Assembly: GCF_003095395.1 (NCBI RefSeq)
Contig: NZ_QEIJ01000004.1
Location: forward strand, 274,342 to 338,341
Reading direction: 5' to 3'
Source: Microbacterium sp. Gd 4-13
Lineage (GTDB): Bacteria; Actinomycetota; Actinomycetes; Actinomycetales; Microbacteriaceae
Length of the DNA stretch: 64,000 bases
Numbering within the stretch: position 1 is the first letter of the stretch; the number at the start of each line of letters is the position of its first letter. A model generated the notes under the pieces. It searched no databases. It was not told the DNA's origin and saw only the letters and a list, made by a program, of their open reading frames with translations. Positions 57,456-64,000 of the stretch are shown here, in pieces. The translations under genes were made by a program, and so were the position numbers.

Positions 57456-58709
57456 ATGACCTTCACCGCACTACACCGCGCCCTCGGGGTCGCACCGGGG
57501 CCGTTGACCGATGAACTGCTCGATGCGGCGGTGAGCGGCGGCGTGGTCGAGGCGAACGACCTGGATTGGAAGTCTGAGCTGCCGCCGGCGAAGGGGCTGC
57601 CGCAGACGGACTTCCCCAAGGATGTCGCCGCGATGGCGAACAGTGGCGGAGGAGTCATCGTCTTCGGCGTGCGGGAGTCGCAGAAGGCCGCGACGGAGCG
57701 GGTCGACGTTGGTGAGTTCGATGAGGCGCACGAGCGGTCGCTCCGCAGCGCCGCGATCACCGCCATCTCCCCGCCGGTATTCGGGCTAAACGTGCATCGG
57801 CTCGGCAATGAGGGCAAACGCGCCGTCGTGGTTGAGATCCCGTCAAGCCTCGACGGCCCGCATCTGATCTACAGGAACGACTACTTCGGTGCGCCCGTGC
57901 GCAACGACTCGGACACCGTGTGGATGAAGGAGCGGCAGATCGAGGCGATGTATCGAGCGCGGTTCGATGAGCGACGCCACGCCACCGAGGCACTGAACAA
58001 TCTGTTCACCGAAGCCGCGGGTGGGCGCAACTCGGGCGAGCGCGCCTGGCTGATCGCCGTCGCCCATCCCCGTGTTCCCCGGTTCCGGGATCGGCTGACT
58101 CGGGACGAGGCCCGTGCGGTGCTGACCAAGACCGAGGGACTGGCCCTGACCTACGCAGGCCGAGGTGGGGTGCATCCGCTGGAGAGCGTCGACAGGCACA
58201 ACCCTCGACCTGGCCTGCGGCGCTGGGTCGCGGTCAACACCGCGACAGGCGAGCGGTCAACGTGGAGAGAATCGTGGATGAGCATTCACCACGATGGCTC
58301 AGTCACCCTCGCGACAGCGGTAGGCGGGCATCGCATGAGCAGCGACAGCTACTTCGAGGGCTCGCAGGTTCAGTCGACTGGCCTTGAATGCGGCATCGCG
58401 GACTTCATGGGACTCCTCCGCGCCACCGCCGAGGCGACCGACAACGACGAGTACGACATACGAGTTGGGATCGAGTGGACCGGTGAGCAACCACTGACCA
58501 TCCTGACCACAGACAACTTCGGTCAGACCTTCGACGGTGTCTCGACCCCGCTGCACTACTACACCCCGGTCGAGACCACCGTGAACGCGGTCGAGCCCGC
58601 GCTGGACTACTACTGGCACGTCCACGACCTCGCCCAAGACTGCGTGAACCAGGGCGGCGTCTCGAACGTGCGGATGATCCAGCCCCCGGAGCGGACCGAC
58701 CAGCAGTAG
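57456..58709 (+). CDS. AlbA_2 (Schlafen-type ATP-binding) domain protein
   Basis: The 417-residue protein has the AlbA_2 pattern: DLDWKSELPPAKGLPQTDFP, then KDVAAMANSGGGVIVFGV (about 48-70) and the later ATP-site candidate region. The C-terminal half (about 180-417) has no recognised domain but contains DNEYDIRVGIEWTGEQPLTI. AlbA_2 proteins are common in defence islands and as transcription regulators. ATG 57456. It ends 17 bp before the relaxase stop, so they converge. Confidence 0.7.
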   Translation: MTFTALHRALGVAPGPLTDELLDAAVSGGVVEANDLDWKSELPPAKGLPQTDFPKDVAAMANSGGGVIVFGVRESQKAATERVDVGEFDEAHERSLRSAAITAISPPVFGLNVHRLGNEGKRAVVVEIPSSLDGPHLIYRNDYFGAPVRNDSDTVWMKERQIEAMYRARFDERRHATEALNNLFTEAAGGRNSGERAWLIAVAHPRVPRFRDRLTRDEARAVLTKTEGLALTYAGRGGVHPLESVDRHNPRPGLRRWVAVNTATGERSTWRESWMSIHHDGSVTLATAVGGHRMSSDSYFEGSQVQSTGLECGIADFMGLLRATAEATDNDEYDIRVGIEWTGEQPLTILTTDNFGQTFDGVSTPLHYYTPVETTVNAVEPALDYYWHVHDLAQDCVNQGGVSNVRMIQPPERTDQQ

Positions 58710-58725
58710 CCGCAGGCTGCTGTGC

Positions 58726-61700
58726 TTAGAGCGATGGCCCAACGCCGCGCTGAGTCCCTGTGCGCCGCGTGCTTTCCTGCTCTCGCTGCTCGGCCTGGGT
58801 GAGGTTCTGTGCCCGGTCGAGCGCGGCGCGGGCGCGGGCGGCGTCGACCTTCTGAGCATCGCCCTCCGCAGGTGCGCCAAGCGGGAGCGGATCGGCGATC
58901 CCGTAGCGATCCCGATACGCCGCGACGGTGCGTGCGGCACGCCGCCACATTTGCGCTGCTCGTTCGTGCTTCGGCTGCTTCCCGAGCACCACGATCCACT
59001 CCTTGCCCTCGCTGACTGCGGCATCGAGGAGCGCGGTGGCGCGGGCTTCGATGAGGTCGCGTCGCTCGGTGAGCGCCTGCCGGAACTCGGGGCTCATGGT
59101 TCCCGTGGCCTCGGGGATCAGCCCGGCGATCAGTCGCGGCGCCTTGCGGGCGCGCCCGGAGCCTGCGGGTCGCTCGGTGGCCTTGGCGACGCGGTAGTGG
59201 AGGACGGCGGCGATGTCGTCGGCGTCGGTGAATCGTCGTGCTCGCACGAGGCGCGGGAGCAGCGTCTGGGTGTCGTGGTGGTTGGCCTCGGCCCGGCGAA
59301 GCTCGGCGGTCAGCGCGCCGAATGCCGGGGAGTCGATCGCGGCTTCTGCCTCCTCGTCGGTGAGTCCCGACGCACGGACGAGGCTCGCCCAGCGATCGCG
59401 TTGCGCGGCAGCGGCGATCGTCTCGTACTCGGCGGCGAGCTGACCGATGTTCGCCCATGCTTCCTGCTCGGCGGTGATCGTCTCGTGCGCGGAGAGCTCG
59501 GCGCCGACGTGCTGCAGAACCCCGAACAGCACGCTTCGTGCGGTGGCTTCGATGTTGTCTCCGGGGTGCGGACCCTCGTGCGAGTCGTCGGGCTTGTCGA
59601 CGGCGACGTAGGCCATGTTCGCCTGACGGCCGCGGGTGAGGGCGACGTACAAGTTCTCTCTCGTCATTGAGGCGTCGACCAGGACGTGCGCTGTTTCCGT
59701 CGTGATGCCCTGCGCGCGGAAGGAGGTGACCGCGTAACCGAGGTCAAGGTGTTCGGCCACGTACCCGGCCGGGAGCACGACCGACCCGCCCCAGCGGTTC
59801 GCAGCGCGGCGGAGTGTGAGGGAGCCGTCGTCGCGGACCTCGGTGACTGTCCACCTGTCGCCGTTGCGGACCCAGCCGCGGCCGGCGCGCAGGCGTCGGT
59901 TGTTGTGCCGGGTGATGACCGAATCCCCGGCCGCGGCCCTCGTGCCGTCGTGCAGTTCGACCTCGCCCAGCGCGTTCACGGTGCCGTCGAGGATCAGGTC
60001 CGTGCGGGCGCGCTGGTTGAGCGCGAGGACAGATTCGTTCGAGTCAGTGACCAGCACGGTCGCGCGTCCAGCGATCCAGTCGGCACGCCACGCGGCGTAG
60101 GCGGTGTTGATCATCGCCTCAGTCTCCCCACCGTGGATTCGGCCGTGCTTCGTATAGGTGTCGATGACCTCGGTGCGCCCGTGCCGCAGGCCGACCGAGG
60201 CGGCCTTCTCCCACTCGTTCGTGAACCTGTGGACGTCGACCAGCTCAGGAGCGTCGTCCCGGTCATGCACGAGCAGCGAGAAGGCCCCGCCGGCGTCGAC
60301 CGACTGGAGCTGCGCGTAATCGCCCACCAGGAGCACCTTCGCGCCGCCCTCGGCTGCGAGGCTCGTGATGCGGTCGAGGGAGAGCGTGCCGGCGAGGGAG
60401 GCTTCATCGAGGATGACGAGCTGGCCGGTGAGGAACGTCTCGCCTGTGCGCTCGTGGGTGTCCCACCACTTCGCCGTGTTCTCGGTTTGGATGCCGAGGT
60501 CATCGGCGAGGACCTGCGCCGCGACCGCGGAGGGCGCGAGCCCGACCACCGAGCCGGGGCCGTGCTCGGCCTCCCACGCTCGGCGAAGCGCGTTCATCGC
60601 GGTCGTCTTGCCCGCCCCGGCGGGACCTACGAGGACATCGACGATGCGGCCGGAGACGGCGACTTTCGCCAGCGCAGCGGCCTGATCATCGCCGAGCATC
60701 TGTCCTTTCCGGTCGGGTCTCGCCGCGATCCGCTCGACCGTCGCGAGCGGCACGGTCGGGCCGGTCGTGGTGCGGGCGCGCTCGAGGAGGCGGTCTTCGG
60801 CCGCCAGCAGTACCTCGGAGGAGAACACGGTCGAGTGCTTCGGCCGGAACACGCTGGTCCCGTCTGGTCGCTGGAACACCGCGGGGCTCGATGCGAGGTC
60901 GGGCGGCGTCAGCCGCAGCGACGCGGCCTCGGCCGCGTCCACGACCAGGCCGACGATCGCCTCCCGATCCTCGGTGGTCGCGAACCTGTAGCGCATCGTC
61001 TGGCGTGCCGCCTCGGCGGTGAGGTTCCACCGCCGCCAGGTTGAACGCTTCTCACCGACCGCCTCGACCACGCATCCCCCGAGCGACGCGATCACGTCCA
61101 ACGGCACGTCATCGGCGCGCAGCAGCAGCGGCTCCTCGTTCGCCGCAACCCCGCGCGCCCACGAGGTCGCATCCGATCCGAGGACGCGGTCGGCGCGCTG
61201 CCGCCACTCGGCGGTGAGGTCCGCGAGGGAGTGGACCTCCTTCTCCGGCCGCGTGGAGAGGGTGGCTTGGGCGCGGAGTTTCATGATCGTCGCCGGAGCG
61301 GGTCGCCGACCGTGTTTGGTGACGTACTGCTCGATGAGGCGGTCTGTCTCGACGTCGATGTGCCGCGACCTCGTGGAGAACTCGGCCACCAGCTCCTCCG
61401 GCACACCCGCGATCGCCCACGCCGGGTTCCGATCGCGGCCCATGTCGCGGGCTTCCCACTCGACCCCGAACATGCGGGTCAGGTGGTCGGCGAACACGGC
61501 CTCGTGCAGCTCCGACAAGGCGACGGTCGCTGCGTGCATCGGCCGCCCGTCCAGCGAGCGCCATTTGCCGTCGAGGATGGTCTGCACCTTGTTCGAGATG
61601 ACGACATGCGTGTGCAAGTGCGGATCGCCCGCCCGGCTGTCGTAATGGTCGTACCCGGTTGCGATCAGCCCGTGAACGTCTACCTGCGCAACCGCGCCGT

Positions 61701-62286
61701 TGCGCCCGGTTGCGCCCGTGCGGGTGGCTGCAACCTCCCGCTCCATGAACGCAACCACCTCCGCAACCGCCGCATGATGCGCCTGTCCGATCAGGGATTG
61801 CGTGCCCGCGTCCGCGACCGCCCACAGCACCGAGGCGGACTTCGGGATGGAGAAGGTGAAGTCGTATCCCGCAACCGCCCGCCGCGTGCCGCGCTCGGCC
61901 TCCTCGGCCTCGATCGCGGCGACCGCCTCCGCCCGCGAGACCGGCCCCAGGGCAGGGTCAAGGTCCGCGACGCGCTCAGCGACCCGCTCCGCGACCGGCT
62001 GGTACGCGGGGTAGGCACGGCCCAACGGCTTGCCGGTGATCGGGTCGCGGCCCATGCCGACGAGGAGCTGGAGCTGGGCTTCGGAGACCTGATCGCCCTC
62101 CACGATCTGGCCGCCGCCGAGGCCGGCGACACCGGCGCCGAGCCACCTGCCGGGCGGGGTGCCCTCGGCGTTGTAGTACCTCGTCAACGGCGTCGAGAGC
62201 GACCTGTCGCCGTCACCTGCGGCGACCGTGCGCAGCAGGTACTTGTAGCCATCGCCCGCCGACATGACGCGCATCGAAACCGTCAC
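58726..62286 (-). CDS. MobF-type relaxase/helicase (TraA-like)
   Basis: GTG 62286, with a GGAGG site, gives 1186 residues; the longer frame to 62550 is an N-terminal run-on. The relaxase part has the MobF opening MRVMSAGDGYKYLLRTV, tyrosine RYY (about 37), and the HUH-type metal motif GDPHLHTHVVISNK (about 222). The TraI/RecD-like helicase has Walker A VGPAGAGKTTAMN (about 551), LVILDEASLAGT, and NLYVALTRGR (about 885). It nicks at an oriT and unwinds the transfer strand, so the element is mobile or mobilisable. The C-terminus (from about 950) is helical and variable. Confidence 0.9.
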   Translation of the reverse strand: MTVSMRVMSAGDGYKYLLRTVAAGDGDRSLSTPLTRYYNAEGTPPGRWLGAGVAGLGGGQIVEGDQVSEAQLQLLVGMGRDPITGKPLGRAYPAYQPVAERVAERVADLDPALGPVSRAEAVAAIEAEEAERGTRRAVAGYDFTFSIPKSASVLWAVADAGTQSLIGQAHHAAVAEVVAFMEREVAATRTGATGRNGAVAQVDVHGLIATGYDHYDSRAGDPHLHTHVVISNKVQTILDGKWRSLDGRPMHAATVALSELHEAVFADHLTRMFGVEWEARDMGRDRNPAWAIAGVPEELVAEFSTRSRHIDVETDRLIEQYVTKHGRRPAPATIMKLRAQATLSTRPEKEVHSLADLTAEWRQRADRVLGSDATSWARGVAANEEPLLLRADDVPLDVIASLGGCVVEAVGEKRSTWRRWNLTAEAARQTMRYRFATTEDREAIVGLVVDAAEAASLRLTPPDLASSPAVFQRPDGTSVFRPKHSTVFSSEVLLAAEDRLLERARTTTGPTVPLATVERIAARPDRKGQMLGDDQAAALAKVAVSGRIVDVLVGPAGAGKTTAMNALRRAWEAEHGPGSVVGLAPSAVAAQVLADDLGIQTENTAKWWDTHERTGETFLTGQLVILDEASLAGTLSLDRITSLAAEGGAKVLLVGDYAQLQSVDAGGAFSLLVHDRDDAPELVDVHRFTNEWEKAASVGLRHGRTEVIDTYTKHGRIHGGETEAMINTAYAAWRADWIAGRATVLVTDSNESVLALNQRARTDLILDGTVNALGEVELHDGTRAAAGDSVITRHNNRRLRAGRGWVRNGDRWTVTEVRDDGSLTLRRAANRWGGSVVLPAGYVAEHLDLGYAVTSFRAQGITTETAHVLVDASMTRENLYVALTRGRQANMAYVAVDKPDDSHEGPHPGDNIEATARSVLFGVLQHVGAELSAHETITAEQEAWANIGQLAAEYETIAAAAQRDRWASLVRASGLTDEEAEAAIDSPAFGALTAELRRAEANHHDTQTLLPRLVRARRFTDADDIAAVLHYRVAKATERPAGSGRARKAPRLIAGLIPEATGTMSPEFRQALTERRDLIEARATALLDAAVSEGKEWIVVLGKQPKHERAAQMWRRAARTVAAYRDRYGIADPLPLGAPAEGDAQKVDAARARAALDRAQNLTQAEQREQESTRRTGTQRGVGPSL

Positions 62287-62526
62287 CGTATTGCCTCCGC
62301 CCGCTCGTAGGAGAGGTGAGCGACCGCGCGCCCGACGGGCGGGCGACCTCGATCTGCAAGAGGCGTGGTGGCTCAGAAGCGAGGTGGACACGACGACTTC
62401 GGACAGGGCGACCTCGGCGCGCACGGCTGGTCGCGGGAGATGCGCCGAGCACCTGGCAGGTGACCAGCCCGGCATCGAGTTCACGAGTGGGCGACAGCCG
62501 GGGATCACCGATCCGCCGGAGTCCTC

Positions 62527-63167
62527 ATGCACGAATCGAACGGAGAACACGACAACCGCCGTCTGCGGGTCGGGTCGCTGTTCTCCGGCTACGGCGGACT
62601 CGACCTCGCCGTCGAGCAGGTCTTCGACGCCCGCACGGTCTGGTTCTCAGAGATCAACGATCCCGTCGCCCGCGTCTTCGCCCACCACTGGCCCGACGCC
62701 CCGAACCTCGGAGACATCACCACGATCGACTGGAGCACCGTCGAGCCGGTAGACGTGCTCTGCGGAGGCTTCCCCTGCCAGGACGTCTCCACGGTCGGCA
62801 AGCGCGCTGGCCTCGCGCCGGGCACCCGCTCGGGACTGTGGGCGCACATGGCGACAGCGATCGAGGCGCTGCAACCCGAGTGGGTTGTCATCGAGAACGT
62901 TCGCGGGTTGCTCTCCGCGCCCGCGATCCGCCCCAGACCGATAGGAGACGACGATGAGCGACGCAACCCCGACACCGCAACCCCCGGCGGCGCAACCCTT
63001 CGCAGTGTGGAACCGACCCGTGGGGTCTGGGAGACGAGCCAGCCCGACCTCTACGGGCGCTTGGCGCCGTACTCGGAGACCTGGCCGACCTCCGGTACAA
63101 CGCACGATGGATCGGCCTACCCGCTTCCGCGATCGGCGCACCCCATCCCCGATTCCGCATCTTTATC
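62527..63167 (+). pseudogene. C5-cytosine DNA methyltransferase, frameshifted and cut by an IS
   Basis: The N-terminal half is clear: motif I SLFSGYGGLDLAVEQ, motif IV GGFPCQDVST with catalytic Cys, and motif VI ENVRGLL. After about 63,015 the frame is wrong: the expected continuation DLADLRYNARWIGLPASAIG plus GAPHPRFRIF (motif VIII) is found in the -1 related frame at 63,066-63,167. The two frames can be joined by a one-base change near 63,015-63,030. The C-terminal target recognition domain and motifs IX-X are absent because an ISL3-type element starts at about 63,168. The gene is therefore probably dead. Confidence 0.8.
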
Positions 63168-64000
63168 GGCTCATCGCATTCCAGGGTGTAGCGCGGGTCT
63201 GAATCCTCCGCTCTCGAGGAGTGATCTGGCGATGTAGTTCGTGAGGTTGCGGAAGCCGAGGGCGGAGCCGCGGAGGTGTTCGAGGCGTCCGTTGATCGCC
63301 TCGGTCGGGCCGTTGGAGGTGCCGGGTCGGTCGAAGAACGCGAGGACGTCGACGGCGCGTTGTTTCAGGGTGCGTCCGAGGCGTCGGATCTCGACGAGCG
63401 CGGCGGGGACGCCGCTGCTGACTGCATCGATGACGGCTTGCATCATCTGCTTGCCGAGCTTCTTGTCGGGTTCCCGGTACGCGGCGACCATGCGCTGATA
63501 GACGCCCCAGGTCGCTTCAACCTCGACGTGCTCCTCGATGGCGAATACCGCCTTCAGGCGTGCGGACTGCTTGTCGGTGAGCAGGCTCGCCCCGGTGTGC
63601 AGGGTGCGTCTCGCTTTGTAGAGCGGATCGCTGGCGCGACCACGATGCCCGAGGGTGGCCTGCTGGACGCGTTGCCGGCACCGGTCGAGTGCCTCGCCAG
63701 CGAGCCTCACGACGTGGAACGGATCCATCACCGGGACCGCGTCGGGAAGCTCTTCCGCGGCGGCGGTCTTGAACCCGCTGAACCCGTCCATCGCGACCAC
63801 CTCGATCTTCTCCCGCCACTCTTTCGGGCGCCCGGCAAGCCACTGTTTGAACACCGCCTTCGAACGCCCCTCGACCATGTCCAGCAACCGTGCAGGACCG
63901 GTCCTGTTCCGTGTCGGGGTGAGGTCGATGATCACCGTCACGTACTTGTCGCCGAACCTGGTGTGCCGCCAGACGTGCTCATCGACGCCGATCGTGGTGA
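63168..64000 (-). mobile_element. ISL3-family insertion sequence (right part outside window)
   Basis: The left terminus is placed at GGCTCATCGC, where the methyltransferase homology stops; ISL3 elements begin with GGCT-type ends. The single visible gene is the transposase on the minus strand. Only about 830 bases are visible. Confidence 0.7.
63171..64000 (-). CDS. ISL3-family transposase (N-terminal part outside window)
   Basis: The minus frame is open to the window's end, giving about 275 C-terminal residues. The DDE_Tnp_ISL3 pattern is visible: GVDEHVWRHTRFGDKYVTVI (first Asp), VVAMDGFSGF and VPVMDPFHVVRLAGEALDRC (second Asp), and NGPTEAINGRLEHLRGSALG with the final Glu. It has interrupted the methyltransferase gene. 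Confidence 0.85.
   Translation of the reverse strand, partial: TTIGVDEHVWRHTRFGDKYVTVIIDLTPTRNRTGPARLLDMVEGRSKAVFKQWLAGRPKEWREKIEVVAMDGFSGFKTAAAEELPDAVPVMDPFHVVRLAGEALDRCRQRVQQATLGHRGRASDPLYKARRTLHTGASLLTDKQSARLKAVFAIEEHVEVEATWGVYQRMVAAYREPDKKLGKQMMQAVIDAVSSGVPAALVEIRRLGRTLKQRAVDVLAFFDRPGTSNGPTEAINGRLEHLRGSALGFRNLTNYIARSLLESGGFRPALHPGMR

Larger units (their letters stand above)
36805..64000. mobile_element. Integrated conjugative/mobilisable element (right end outside window)
   Basis: The element begins where the cpaF-type gene breaks. It carries two large serine recombinases near the left end, a defence-like cargo (41.7-54.2 kb), a metal-tolerance-like transporter between repeats, and a transfer region with a MobF relaxase-helicase. 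Codon use and GC are more variable than in the flanking chromosome. The conjugation pore genes are not seen and may lie beyond 64 kb, so ICE versus IME cannot be decided. Confidence 0.8.

Noticed and set aside
62287..62550. N-terminal extension of the relaxase frame
   Set aside because: It lacks relaxase similarity, overlaps the promoter side of the methyltransferase gene and is followed by a good RBS at GTG 62286.

Overview
The window is high-GC actinobacterial DNA. Gene content and style point to a Microbacterium-like member of the Microbacteriaceae: many GTG starts, ATGA/GTGA overlaps, a two-start aspartokinase, mqo, PASTA-type PBP and Tad-pilus ATPase. The genus is inferred from gene content only. 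Bases 1-36.8 kb are ordinary chromosome; bases 36.8-64.0 kb are an integrated conjugative or mobilisable element that runs off the right edge.

Chromosome. Bases 1-8.7 kb hold one operon combining a Pst-type importer (secreted PstS-like protein, PstB ATPase) with surface proteins: a large membrane-anchored PstS-like protein, a WxL-domain protein, two related WxL-partner proteins with C-terminal membrane segments, and a sortase-fold protein whose catalytic residues appear to be lost. Next come a DM13 protein, a ThrE-type exporter and lysC. A dipeptide/oligopeptide ABC operon with an amidohydrolase (12.3-18.6 kb) lies between lysC and asd, with related palindromes at both edges. After asd follow mqo, tdk, galE, a FadR-like regulator and a HAD phosphatase. 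A small degraded patch (25.0-26.1 kb) sits at the 3' side of tRNA-Pro(CGG). Then come an LAATG-anchored surface protein, an EEP hydrolase, a VOC protein, a metallophosphoesterase paired with a bifunctional PBP, RidA, and acs followed by a tiny membrane-protein ORF.

Mobile element. A cpaF/tadA-type ATPase gene is broken inside its Walker A motif at about 36,805; from there the DNA is foreign. The left end carries an ImmA/IrrE-type HTH-peptidase with a coupled partner and two overlapping large serine recombinases. The centre (41.7-54.2 kb) looks like a defence island: AbiV, a coupled unknown protein plus SF1 helicase, a putative PD-(D/E)XK nuclease pair, a Cys-rich pair, a HEPN-like protein and several unknowns. 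Two near-identical 33-34 bp repeats that share a core with the left junction flank a His-tailed DMT transporter. The right part carries a DprA homologue, an AlbA_2 protein, a MobF relaxase-helicase and a C5-methyltransferase ruined by a frameshift and an ISL3-type insertion that continues past the window.

The best candidates for undescribed biology are the 354-aa protein + helicase operon (45,588-49,357), the nuclease pair (49,523-51,973), the WxL/Pst complex with a dead sortase (1-8,677), and the att-like repeat family linked to the paired serine recombinases.
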